DNA from: Hofstenia miamia
Lineage: Eukaryota > Xenacoelomorpha > Acoela
Direction of reading: 5' to 3'
Assembly: GCA_004352715.1 (NCBI GenBank)
Contig: SCFE01000098.1
Span: 1,696,331 to 1,760,330 of the forward strand
DNA: 64,000 nt
Shown: piece by piece, positions 11,132 through 21,713 of the stretch
Position numbering within the stretch: the first letter of the stretch is position 1
Layout of the letters: each line of letters begins with the position of its first letter
Made by a program: the position numbers and the translations under genes
Notes under the pieces: generated by a model
The model's input: the letters and a program-made list of their open reading frames with translations, nothing else
Told to the model about the DNA's origin: nothing
The model's database searches: none

Positions 11132-12350
11132 GAGGGAAAAACTGTAAACAAGAAAGATTAACAGGTACTAGTCGAGTATTTAGTTGTTTATTACCAAGTG
11201 CTATAAATATACTGAACATGATGTAATTAATGATGAGCAAATCTACTTTGGATTTATTTTCTCTTGTCAGGTTATTTTGTATATTCTGATGGAAAGCTAA
11301 ATGTGTACAAGCTAGGGTAATTGTATGGTGGTTCCCACATCCGGTTAAAGGTATGCTGGAGCAGCCTCCTAATAGCTATTCCACAGTGGGGAGGGCGACA
11401 GCTGTAGTTACCTGGTGTGCTCTTAGGTTACGGATAGGTATAGGAGTTTTTTACCATTATAGCTTTCCTGATTGTCATTGCTTGTCTGATATTATTATCG
11501 CAGCCTGTAGGTTTTACATGTCAATTCTTTTATCAACGAACTCAAGTTATTTATTACATTCATTATACTACATAACGATTGATGATTTAACAGTGTTTAC
11601 ACTTAGATGGTTATTATGATTGTATTCCTATATTCTATTACACATAGTTTATTTAATAGTCATTACATGTTGCTCAATGTTCTATATGGTAGACCTCTGG
11701 CCAACTTCTCGGTATCATTTTCTGCTGACTGCATTGATTGTTTACATGTATCAAGGGCTATTATATATTTCTATATATGTAGGGTTATTACATGTAGGGC
11801 CTCATAAGAAGCTATTCCAGCAGCAAGGTTGCACCACTTCATTNGTCTGATATTATTATCGCAGCCTGTAGGTTTTACATGTCAATCCTTTTATGGATGA
11901 ACTCACGTTATTTATTACATTCATTATGCTACATGACGATTGATGATTTAACAGTGTTTACACTTAGACGGTTATTACGATTGTATTTCTATATTCTATT
12001 ACACATAGTTTATTTAATAGTCATTACATGTTGCTCGATGTTTTATACGGTAGACCCCTGGCCGACTTCTCGGTATCGTTTTCCGCTGACTGCATTGATT
12101 GTTTACATGTATCAAGGGCTATTAGATATTTCTATATATGTAGGGTTATTACATGTAGGGCCTCATAAGAAGCTATTCCAGCAGCAAGGTTGCACCACTT
12201 CATTTATTGCATCAGTTCGTAATAACAAAAACAATCAATGCACTAAATTCTTAAGTAGTTGCAAATCCCATTACACCTATTACACTGAGTTCGCTATTCA
12301 CATTACCATTCCATTGTTGTTCTCTATCGCACATTGGCAGTTCCATTGGT
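11132..12350 (+). repeat. Diverged LTR of the same style, with an internal 360-bp duplication at a 1-N seam
   Basis: Shares layout with the family LTR: AACAGGTACT, a TATAAATA box near 11203, then a GGTTACGGATAGGTATAGGAGTTTTTTA block matching the ATGGTTAGGAGTTTTT block of the other LTRs. Bases 11484-11843 recur at 11845-12204 around an N at 11844. The open frames here (for example 11879-12352) are not gene-like. The 3' tip is not clear. Confidence 0.45.
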
Positions 12351-12960
12351 AAGATGCAGCTGGCGGATGCATTCCTGGATATGCACATTTACTCTTGAGT
12401 GTTGATCCTGTCTTCCAACCTCTCTGCTTTATCTAAATGAGTTGAGTTAATTAAGTAGCTACAAAGGCTCTTGCATATTAAATTAGTTTAACAAACTGCA
12501 CACTTATCATAAAGGAGAGAAATCGGAAAAGTGTCAACTCTGCTTAATGGTTAATCTAAGAAAAGTAATAGCTTTTTCTAAATAACACTCTCACAGTGGG
12601 TTGGCATGATTTTACACCATTTTGATTAATTAATATTTCAGTTTTTGTAGTTTGGTCTAAAATTTTAACTTTTTACAATAAAATTATCTTATATATTTTT
12701 CTAGTGAGTCCTATTTTTTCTTAAATATATGCTGTTTAATAAAAATTTTAAAAACATGAAATTTTAAAATAAAAACTGTTGAATGAAAGTATATTTGTTT
12801 ATGCATTCAAACAAAAATTAAAGAATTTCTTGCTTTAACTATAAAAAACACTTTGTTCAATGGGAGTAGAGATGAATTGCTGCTTTTAAACTAATTTGAA
12901 TTCTTAAGCTGTATGTTATTAATATCAAATGGAGTAAGCAAATTTTTTTTTAAATGATGG
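12351..12960. other. AT-rich, no gene seen
   Basis: Homopolymer-rich intergenic sequence without long frames or recognisable repeats. Confidence 0.6.
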
Positions 12961-12964
12961 TTAA

Positions 12965-13545
12965 TGTAGCATCACTGGTAGTTGTTACTATTTATTGGCC
13001 AGACCTCACACTTTTCTTGTTAGTGACTGGTAGTTGTATTATTTGTACATATTGTAAATATTTTATATATAAAGCTGAAACCATTTTGTAAATAGAAATA
13101 GTTTAAACTGTATTCTCTTTGTGTTCACTAGAATCACACCCCAGTGATTCTACATGGCGACCATGACAGGACCCTGATGTGATGCAGAACATTCTAATGC
13201 CTCTCCACAAGATTAACGCAATCAATAGGGGTCAGACAATCCTACGCCTTAGTTTTTGCATGTTTGAGTAGAGAGCTGTCAAATGGATCCTTTTGGGCCA
13301 AATCCTCTGCCATTGGGCACACAAGAAAAGTCGCTGAGTCTGGCCTGGGGTGGCATGTAGCATCACTGGTAGTTGTTACTATTTATTGGCCAGACCTCAC
13401 ACTTTTCTTGTTAGTGACTGGTAGTTGTATTATTTGTACATATTGTAAATATAGTATATATAAAGCCAAAAGCATTTTGTAAATAGTAATAGTTTAAACT
13501 GTATTCTCTTTGTGTTCACTAGAATCACACCCCAGTGATTCTACA
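12965..13545 (+). mobile_element. TRIM: miniature LTR retrotransposon, 581 bp, TTAA target duplication
   Basis: Two 190-bp direct repeats (12965-13154 and 13356-13545) start TGTAGCATCACTGG and end CCAGTGATTCTACA, with about seven differences between them. A primer-binding site, TGGCGACCATGACAGGACC, follows the left repeat at 13155. A purine-rich tract, GGCCTGGGGTGG, precedes the right one. TTAA flanks both sides (12961-12964 and 13546-13549). The 201-bp inside has no coding capacity. It is non-autonomous. The LTR tip TGTAGCATCA and the primer site nearly equal those of the large family here, the likely source of its proteins. Confidence 0.88.
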
Positions 13546-13549
13546 TTAA

Positions 13550-14440
13550 TATGATGAATACTAATATTCAAAAAAGCTTCAAATACTTTTATTAGACACT
13601 ACAATTTAAATTAATAATTTGATATAACATAAATTGTTTCAATGAGATTCTTGAAATTGAATAAAAAATTGCAAATATATTCAGACTGCATTTCAATAAT
13701 TTATTTAGAAAAAAAATATTCATGAGATTGCATAGCATGCACATTCAACTTATAGGTCAAATGAACATACTGATGATGAAAATGACTGTATAAATTTGTA
13801 TTTAAAGCAGCAACTTTAATTTAGGAATTTTGACTTCAGGTGTTCTCTGTTGGATAAAATCTAAAAAAAGATTAGCAACATAGTGAATAATAGTAATTCA
13901 ATATGAATTTGTAACCACTCCATGAGTTAAAATTTTTATCATTAAAAGATCCATGATCCACTAAACTTTAAAAAACATGTAATAGCATAAAAAGAGCAAT
14001 AAGAGAATATATAAATTAAAAATAAAGGAACATTAAAGATGTAGAAATAATTTCCAGATACCCTTCAAAGAGTACATTTATGAAATACCAAGAATATATT
14101 TTTAAAATATACATACATTGGTCAAGTGAAACAAAAAAAATTGATGTTAAAGAAAAGTTAAGATTTTGAAATTATAACATAAATTTAAAGCAATATCAAA
14201 TTTGATATGACCACTAACAAATATCAAAGGTTTAGGTTTCTCTTGAAGCCATTTAGCAATTTTCACTTGAAAATTCTGAGATTCATTTAAGAGTAAATTA
14301 AATAATATATGAGTTTAGAAAATCTTTGCATAACACTATTTTAAAAAAATCCAGGAACAATTTACTAATTGTTAGGAAAAATAAAAAAATTTAATTTAAA
14401 AATTGTTGTTTGCAAAGAACAATTCAAAAGTTTATTTGTA
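13550..14440. other. AT-rich, no gene seen
   Basis: Low-complexity sequence without supported features. Confidence 0.6.
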
Positions 14441-14870
14441 ATGGTGCGTCTTATCCATCTTGCCAGAATGACAGGTACTCAGGTTTTTCCCACTTTCTGG
14501 CATTCTGTTTTTCAATGGGGTGGCTGTTTACATTATTCAAGGGGAAAGAAGAAGAAATTGGCAGATCTAGCTGAAAATCTCACATTTTTAATGTGTGGTG
14601 GTAATCGGGAACAGCAATGATCTCAGCAGGGATGATTCATGTCCAGAATTTGTTGTTGGGGGCTTCACCCCCAGAGCTGACTTTGACTGCAGAGTGAGCC
14701 AGGCTAATCTGCTCAGGCTTATTTCTGAAGCCAGTTTCCCAGCTTCTTTTTAAATGTTGGTTTGATGCAGTAACTTGAGGCTACATGATGGTGTTCATCT
14801 AACTCAAGAAGGCTACTACAACTACATTTTAGATTTGTTGGCTTTTCTTTGCCAAGTTCTGCCAAAGTGA
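14441..14870 (+). pseudogene. SGNH/GDSL-type hydrolase remnant
   Basis: Degraded reading frame of an SGNH-fold esterase. A VVVIGNSNDLS stretch (near 14593-14626) matches the block with G-x-N-D that supplies oxyanion-hole residues. About 60 codons later LRLHDGVHLTQEGYYNYIL (near 14783-14840) matches the C-terminal block with the catalytic D-x-x-H. A frameshift before the first block and stops near 14749-14762 break it, and the N-terminal Ser block is not seen. Such domains occur both in host enzymes and in ORF1 of some non-LTR retrotransposons. Neighbouring sequence does not decide between them. Confidence 0.55.
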
Positions 14871-16700
14871 TTCTTTTTTTCAATTTAAAATCTAAATATG
14901 ATATTGATCTTAGGGTTTAGACAACACTGAAAGACTGGTTTACAAAGCAAGTTTGAAGTTTCAGTGAATTTTCATTGAAATTGACAAAATTTAATACAAT
15001 TAATTATTTTGTGATGAATTGAAGGCTCAAAGTATAAATTTAATAGCACAAATCAATTCAGTAGCATGAAATTTAGATAAAATGACTAATTTTCAACTAA
15101 AATTCAACTTTGGAAGGGCTTCAGGGAAAGGAAATTTCTTAAATATAGACCAAATTGAATAATTCAAAGAATGACACAGCAAAACTTGATAATGTGACGT
15201 CTACATGGACATGAAAAATTAGAGATATACATTTTCATGTAATTTTAGACCTGCAAAATCTAGATATAATATCAGTTTTTCATTTTAAGAAGGAGTTAAG
15301 GAGCAATTATGCAAATTTGAGTTTTCACATTTATTTCATTGAATGACATTGAAAGTTCTTCTAAATCAATAAATTTAATGCCAGAAACACATTTGCCAGT
15401 CTTTAATCAATGTAGAAACATCAATCTTTATTGAGAATTGGCAGTATATGCTCTGAAAAATTGATATTATCAAAAACCTAGAAATCTCAGTATATTCAAT
15501 AACCATGGCAAAATCTCAAAGAAATTGACAGAATGGATCACAGATATCAATAAAATGGAGTAAAATGTAAATGAATTTTCAAGGTTTATCCATAATATCC
15601 ATTTTTATCATCCACAATATGCATTTAAAAAACGCCGTTTTTTGCAAGTTTATAGTGGTGTCCTAATGTGAAGTGTACTTTTATAAAACAAAATTTTAAC
15701 ATTTAATAATATTAAAAAGTAAATGCAGATTTATAGACAGTTTCTTTCATAAAAAATCCCTATAATTTTTAAAAAATTACTAACCCATCCTATAATATTC
15801 ATGTCTAAAACAGAAAAATTACAATTTTGGGAATTTTGGGAAAATTGTTTTGAATGTTATTTCTCATATTACTACAAATATTTCAAAGTAAAAATTTCTA
15901 CCTTTTGAATTTTTAATTTTGAGAGTTAAAATATTCAAAACTTTCCGTAATGGGACAGGAGTAATAAAATCGGAATCTCCTTTCAAAACTGCGCATTTTG
16001 GTGTAAAAATCTTGTTCATAGCTTTATTATATCAAAAGTTATTAAAGAAAATATCTTTTCTGAAAAATTAGCCCAGCTCTGGCCAGCCTAGCTCAGCCAA
16101 TATTTATCATAGAGCTAAGCTTACTGAGAACCAAATGTTTTTTTAGTAAAATTTGCTACTTAAAAATTTAAATGGAGCTGTGATATCTTTGAAATTTTTG
16201 TTGCTATAGTCTTCTAAAGTTAAGGCCAACCCAGGCTTTCAGAAAAAATTTTTTTTCAGAATAATTTATCATAGTGTAAAATTTTTGACATGAAAATTCA
16301 AACTATTCTGATCAAAATTGAGCTAACTATAGAGAAAAAACAAAAAAAAATTTTCAAATAATGGTGTGAAAATTTAACAATTCCAGACTAATTAAGAAAT
16401 TTTTATTAACTACTGATGTTGGGAAATTAAATAAGCTTTTAACTTTCTAATTCCATTGCCAATTTTTTCTGTGAGCTCTTTCCAAATATCATGAGTGAGG
16501 ACAAAAAAAATTATTTTCCCGCTAGAGGGCGCAATTTTGACATATTAGGGCCAATAAAAGGCTTAAAATCTTCAGCTTGCAAAGTTCTAAAAGCGTGCAA
16601 CATTTCATGGTGATAGTTGCAATATTGACTGAGCTATGGACAAAAATGTGTTTTTCAAACAATTTAGAGGATCTAAAGTAAGCAACTAACATTGCTTAAC
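14871..16700. other. AT-rich stretch, no gene seen
   Basis: Long AT-rich sequence with many A and T runs, no open frame of note, and only occasional CpG. Confidence 0.6.
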
Positions 16701-16800
16701 AAGAGGTACTCCACACTGCCAACTTGAGGATGAGTGGACAAAAACCATCAATGTAGCAAGTACTCCCCACAGCCAACTCAAGGGTGAGGGACAAAAGCAA

Positions 16801-17154
16801 GTGAAGAAGACCAGTATAAAATACCCAAACTGTTGGAGGCAGAATACCAACATTTGAGCAAATCACAGCTACAACTTAGAGAGGTGCTGGAGAGACACAA
16901 ACAAATATTCAATTACGGAGAAATAAGTGTGGGCCAAGCAATTTGTGAAACACATAAAATCAGATGAAGGAAGAATATAATAGGATACTCAACAAACTAA
17001 TTGACAACAAAATAATTCAACCTAGTGAAAGTACATATGCAGCACCAATGGTATTTGTAAAGCAAGGTGACAAACACAGGTTATGCATAGACTTCTGGAA
17101 ATTGAATGAAATAACAAATAAGGACTCATACCTGCTTTGTAGAATAGAGGACAT
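16801..17154 (+). pseudogene. pol: Start of reverse transcriptase of copy D
   Basis: Pre-RT linker (LREVLERHKQIFNYGEISVG) followed by RT fingers with frameshifts. From 16964 a clean frame encodes NKLIDNKIIQPSESTYAAPM, VFVKQGDKHRLCIDF and KLNEIT, the usual start of Ty3-type RT (VxK, LCIDxxKLN). It stops at 17154 because a solo LTR sits in the frame. RT resumes at 18308 and again at 21992. No gag or 5' LTR of this copy was found to the left, so it seems 5'-truncated. Confidence 0.7.
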
Positions 17155-18303
17155 TGTAGCATCATCCAAAAGAACTAAGCTGCAAACAAAGATTAACATT
17201 GAATTATTAATAGTGATCAGAATTATGATTGTAAAATTTAGTTAATTATCTTATTTATTTTGTAAGATGCAACTAAGTCACAATATTGCACACTCTAAGA
17301 AAATTACTATAGGGAATTAAGTAATTTTTGACAAATTGTAACAAGCGAAATTACACTTACATAAGAACAGCCATATTGGCAGAAGATTTATTTGAAATTT
17401 AAAATCAGCAGGTACTTTACAATTTTTAAATAAATAGCAGAGAATTTAAGAGAAAATTGATGAACAATAAATTCTTCAGAGTTTATTTTATTTTTCATTC
17501 TTCATTTATCTGGTTTGATATTTAATAAAATGTTCAGCTAAGCAAGTTGTGTCAAGTAGTGGCTGGATTCCATCATGGGATCAATTCAAAGGGTCCTTGT
17601 GCCAGTCATGAAACCGCACTTATGTTACAGTTAGGAGTTTTTCGATTCTTGCTTAGTCTGACTATCGATCTATACATGTATGAAATAATAGATGCTTGAA
17701 ATGACTGGATAGTCAAACATTAGGAATTTATATTTATTACTAATTGTAGGAGACTTGACTATAATCAACTGAATAAATGACTTTACATGTATTGTTATTA
17801 AATGTAAGTATAGGAAACTGCTATCTATTAATTAATTTACTAAGCCAGTAGTTTTATGGTAATGGCTACTTTAATATTGTTTAACTGCAGTTAGTGTCAA
17901 TGCCCAGTTGCTTTACTTAATCAAACCAACAAACACTTTACAAAATTGAGTTTAAGTCAGTTACAACTTGACATGAGTACATGCACTGAGCTAAAGTAAG
18001 GTACACATAATTAGTCCTCATTGAGCTGAGATGGTGCAGTGGATTCAGTCATCTTTCATGAAGGAGAGGAACTGTGATGTGGAGATCGGCTTTGGGCAGT
18101 GGCCCACAAATAATTCAGAGAGGAAACATCACATGGCTTCATCACCTAAATAGTGATGATTAATACCCCATTAACCTAGCTAGTTAAGTAGAGAGGAAAA
18201 GCTTGGCGATTCATCAATGTGGTAACTCCTCCTCTGCAATTTACTGAGTGATAGTTATTAGCAATAATACATGGTACAAATAGGCCAGGTGGAGGATGTT
18301 ACA
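17155..18303 (+). repeat. Solo LTR inside RT of copy D, with ACAT target duplication
   Basis: 1149 bp, from TGTAGCATCATCC to GGTGGAGGATGTTACA, with ACAT at 17151-17154 and 18304-18307. The RT frame continues across it when one ACAT is discounted. Confidence 0.87.
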
Positions 18304-18307
18304 ACAT

Positions 18308-18430
18308 GCTGTATGAAGTGAGTAAGCATACATACTTCACATTGATAGATCTATGCAAGGCATATTGGCAGGTCAGAATAGAAGAGGAAGAAATTGAAAA
18401 GATGGTATTTATATATGGCCTGTATGAATG
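18308..18430 (+). pseudogene. pol: RT fragment of copy D (palm start)
   Basis: Encodes the palm start SKHTYFTLIDLCKAYWQVRI followed by EEEEIEKMVFIYGLYE, including the first catalytic-Asp region (LIDLCKAYWQ, equivalent to the LDLxxxY motif of Ty3 RT). It is bounded by the solo LTR on the left and by copy E on the right. Confidence 0.7.
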
Positions 18431-18467
18431 TGTAACATCCTCCACCTAGCCTATTTGCACCGTGTCT

Positions 18468-18585
18468 TTTAGTGTTATCAAAAGCGTCATCTGAGCATCT
18501 GCTTTGCAAGTGTGGGCTAGATCCACTCTCATCTGCGTATTTGGATAGAAGAATGTAAACACCTTCTGTAGGCTGCGCGTATTTG
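18468..18585 (-). CDS. ORF3 C-terminal part of copy E, right of the gap
   Basis: Open on the minus strand. Encodes NTRSLQKVFTFFYPNTQMRV and then DLAHTCKADAQMTLLI, nearly identical to copy A at 262-365, and then meets the LTR remnant. The preceding codons lie in the gap at 18586-19585. Function unknown. Confidence 0.5.
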
Positions 18586-19585
18586 NNNNNNNNNNNNNNN
18601 NNNNNNNNNNNNNNNNNNNNNNNNNNNNNNNNNNNNNNNNNNNNNNNNNNNNNNNNNNNNNNNNNNNNNNNNNNNNNNNNNNNNNNNNNNNNNNNNNNNN
18701 NNNNNNNNNNNNNNNNNNNNNNNNNNNNNNNNNNNNNNNNNNNNNNNNNNNNNNNNNNNNNNNNNNNNNNNNNNNNNNNNNNNNNNNNNNNNNNNNNNNN
18801 NNNNNNNNNNNNNNNNNNNNNNNNNNNNNNNNNNNNNNNNNNNNNNNNNNNNNNNNNNNNNNNNNNNNNNNNNNNNNNNNNNNNNNNNNNNNNNNNNNNN
18901 NNNNNNNNNNNNNNNNNNNNNNNNNNNNNNNNNNNNNNNNNNNNNNNNNNNNNNNNNNNNNNNNNNNNNNNNNNNNNNNNNNNNNNNNNNNNNNNNNNNN
19001 NNNNNNNNNNNNNNNNNNNNNNNNNNNNNNNNNNNNNNNNNNNNNNNNNNNNNNNNNNNNNNNNNNNNNNNNNNNNNNNNNNNNNNNNNNNNNNNNNNNN
19101 NNNNNNNNNNNNNNNNNNNNNNNNNNNNNNNNNNNNNNNNNNNNNNNNNNNNNNNNNNNNNNNNNNNNNNNNNNNNNNNNNNNNNNNNNNNNNNNNNNNN
19201 NNNNNNNNNNNNNNNNNNNNNNNNNNNNNNNNNNNNNNNNNNNNNNNNNNNNNNNNNNNNNNNNNNNNNNNNNNNNNNNNNNNNNNNNNNNNNNNNNNNN
19301 NNNNNNNNNNNNNNNNNNNNNNNNNNNNNNNNNNNNNNNNNNNNNNNNNNNNNNNNNNNNNNNNNNNNNNNNNNNNNNNNNNNNNNNNNNNNNNNNNNNN
19401 NNNNNNNNNNNNNNNNNNNNNNNNNNNNNNNNNNNNNNNNNNNNNNNNNNNNNNNNNNNNNNNNNNNNNNNNNNNNNNNNNNNNNNNNNNNNNNNNNNNN
19501 NNNNNNNNNNNNNNNNNNNNNNNNNNNNNNNNNNNNNNNNNNNNNNNNNNNNNNNNNNNNNNNNNNNNNNNNNNNNNNNNNNNNN
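18586..19585. other. Assembly gap (1000 N)
   Basis: Placeholder-length gap inside copy E. It hides part of the ORF3 C-terminal coding region. Confidence 0.95.
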
Positions 19586-19735
19586 GGATAGTAGTAGTTG
19601 TGATGAGGTTAGAAGTTGTTCTTCTTTGATGATCTCTTGCTGTGATTTGGTCACCATTTTGCATATCTCTACTGGCATCATTATCCCACCTTTCTTTAGT
19701 GTCTCGGCTCTTCTAATTATCTTCATAAATGTGCA
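19586..19735 (-). CDS. ORF3 of copy E, segment after an in-frame TGA
   Basis: Directly after the TGA at 19736-19738 the same frame stays open for 50 codons to the gap (KIIRRAETLKKGGI, then QQEIIKEEQLLTSSQ). Because copies A and B show that ORF3 normally runs on to the LTR, the TGA is either a recent nonsense change, a sequencing error, or a readthrough site. No other stop is seen here. Confidence 0.5.
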
Positions 19736-21415
19736 TCATGGGCAATCTCTGGCATACCATTTCATATTTTCATTTATCACTTCTTGTACATTTTTCTCTC
19801 TGACTAATTGTGTTATGTCCTTCATATCAGCTAATTTTCTTTTAATTATCTTTCTTGTAGTTATCCATGGTTGATTCGGAAGTTGTTTTAGTCGAGTTTC
19901 TGAGGTTGCACCCCACATGTACTTTTGCATAGGCTCTTCGAAAATTTGTATTTCACTTGGGCATATTCCTGTTATGTTGGCCAGCTCCACTATTGACATT
20001 CTTCCCGTTGGGTGATGTTTTGTTATCAGCCTACATATTAATTTTTCCATCGTCTGCATTGGTTTCTCGTTTTTATTTGGCAATTCAGTCTTTTCAACGT
20101 GGCCTTTCAATATCCAATTTTTTGTTTGTGTATTCATTGGTGATAATGCAATCTCGAACTTCTTCGCTTTCGTGAGTTTCACCCTTTGGTTTCTTGTTAC
20201 GGGTAGCCTGAGGTCTTTTTCTTCCGTTAGCCATATCGCTAGCAGCCATGCGGACGTTCTGTATCTAATTTCTGGCGCGTTCTTCTCCTCCAATATCAAT
20301 TTGCGGAAGTCTTTCTTTGTATTTAACTCGCATGCTCTATTGATTTCCGATAATACCATTTCCACTGTTTTGTGGTATTTCCGTGCTGGTGCCTCTATTT
20401 TTATTTCGGGCCATGATTCCTCCATTTTCTTTTGGAGTTTCATGTTTGCCCAGAATTTTTGAATTTCTTCTAAGTGCTCCTGGCGTTGTGTCATGCTGCA
20501 TTTAATGAATAATGTCATGGCTTTTTCCAATCCTTCGCTCTGTTGTAGCATTTCCGCTGTTTTTGTTTGTTGGAAGAGGTCTATTGCTATACTCTGATCT
20601 ATCATTATTCCGTATATCTGCGCCCAATAGTTGATCTGTAAGTCGAAACGAATTATCTCGGAGATCGTAAACTCTTTCTTCTCCCATGGGAAGAAATTTT
20701 CTGTTCGTAATACCATGTCCTTTAAGAAACTCGGTAATTCCTCTAAATTTTCTCTCATTGCTATGACGACTATCCTTATTTGTTGTACTCTCGCCATTCG
20801 TACTGTTTGATCGATTTGTTTCTGCAAATGCTTGGTATATTCTTTTTCCCTTAGGACGTGTATAATTGTTAGATTTTCTTCATCTAGATTTATCTCCGGG
20901 ATTTTAGCTATCTGTTCCTTATATGCCATCAGTGCTTGCGCCATTTCCAATGTGAAATCCTCATTGAATGTCATGTGGATCGTGCTTCTCATGTATGGCC
21001 TGTCGATTGTTTCATTTAACTCTTGTGGATAGCTTAGTAGTACATTAACTTTGGGCCGGTTGTCCGCATCTAATAGGATCGGCAGATTGCTCCCTTCCAT
21101 CTTAGCAGTTTTTCTTATCAATATTTTTGTTTCCGGAGATAATTTTTCGAACGCATTGTGCCGCATTTTCGTGGTTGCCATAAAGTAAGGGTGCAATGTT
21201 TCCCCATCGATTTTGGACATTCGCTTCTCGCGCTCTCTAGATCTTATTGTATGCTCTGATGTTGTCTCCAAGGAGATCTCTACTTGCCTCATCTGTAAAG
21301 GCAATCTGCTAGTGCTCGGCTCACAGTCCATAGGCTGTGAACCTGTGCTGCTGGTGTCAACTGAGTTGCCCTTGAATCGGCTATCAGTTACACCCCGCGA
21401 TTCTTGACCAGCCAT
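19736..21415 (-). CDS. ORF3: uncharacterised 559-aa protein of the LTR element (copy E)
   Basis: Open frame of 559 codons from the first ATG (21415). It stays open upstream to a GTG at 21481, where GAAG-GTGAGT also looks like a splice donor. It lies downstream of the integrase-type pol tail, where errantivirus-like elements carry env. However, I see no signal peptide, membrane segment or cleavage site. The protein is hydrophilic and rich in E, K, I, L, M, as for a mostly helical cytoplasmic protein. One conserved block near the N-terminus (REKRMSKIDGETL, 21230 region) recurs in copy D at 26240-26320. Composition is CpG-rich, unlike neighbouring copies. I do not recognise the family. Confidence 0.6.
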   Translation of the reverse strand: MAGQESRGVTDSRFKGNSVDTSSTGSQPMDCEPSTSRLPLQMRQVEISLETTSEHTIRSREREKRMSKIDGETLHPYFMATTKMRHNAFEKLSPETKILIRKTAKMEGSNLPILLDADNRPKVNVLLSYPQELNETIDRPYMRSTIHMTFNEDFTLEMAQALMAYKEQIAKIPEINLDEENLTIIHVLREKEYTKHLQKQIDQTVRMARVQQIRIVVIAMRENLEELPSFLKDMVLRTENFFPWEKKEFTISEIIRFDLQINYWAQIYGIMIDQSIAIDLFQQTKTAEMLQQSEGLEKAMTLFIKCSMTQRQEHLEEIQKFWANMKLQKKMEESWPEIKIEAPARKYHKTVEMVLSEINRACELNTKKDFRKLILEEKNAPEIRYRTSAWLLAIWLTEEKDLRLPVTRNQRVKLTKAKKFEIALSPMNTQTKNWILKGHVEKTELPNKNEKPMQTMEKLICRLITKHHPTGRMSIVELANITGICPSEIQIFEEPMQKYMWGATSETRLKQLPNQPWITTRKIIKRKLADMKDITQLVREKNVQEVINENMKWYARDCP

Positions 21416-21690
21416 GGTTCCAGTGGAGATGCCTTCAGCCTTGAATCGCTTCCAGATCTCCACGGTTCTTCCACCACTCACACCTTCCCCTGGAACTCCG
21501 GTTGTTTCACCGCCCTCGAATCAGCGAAGTGATCCCCTGGAAGGAAAGTTGAGCTGCGAAGAGGCCAATTGTCTGTTTGTATCTCTGCCCTTGAATCGGC
21601 CCTGAGTACTACTAGGATGCCTCTTCACTCTACGTCGTCTATTAACCATCTCGTTGTTCTCGTCCCTTCTGCCCTTGAATCAACATCCGG
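21357..21690 (-). repeat. Spaced GATTCAAGGGC motif, five copies, between pol tail and ORF3
   Basis: On the minus strand a GATTCAAGGGC-like word occurs near 21671, 21591, 21513, 21440 and 21371, about 70-80 bp apart. Where open, it encodes a D-S-R-A peptide. Copy D has the same kind of series at 25790-26110. The word also occurs once in each family LTR (GATTCAAAGGGT, near 1088). Confidence 0.5.
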
Positions 21691-21713
21691 TTTGAGAACT
21701 TCTGCACACTCTC

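Noticed and set aside
11353-12352. Several plus-strand frames of 66-157 codons rich in Y, L, I
   Set aside because: They lie in a duplicated LTR-like region and contain no domain. The longest one simply repeats part of the previous one.
12961-13549. TRIM interpreted as a piggyBac element because of TTAA flanks
   Set aside because: 190-bp direct terminal repeats, primer site and purine tract show an LTR element. The TTAA is a 4-bp LTR-type duplication by coincidence.
18351-19726. Long frames made mostly of unknown residues over the gaps (also 10791-11240, 42319-43484, 59161-60367, 61174-62413)
   Set aside because: They exist only because N has no stop codons. Only the short real ends were used.
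19736-21481. ORF3 as an envelope gene
   Set aside because: Its position fits, but no signal peptide, membrane helix or Cys pattern is seen.
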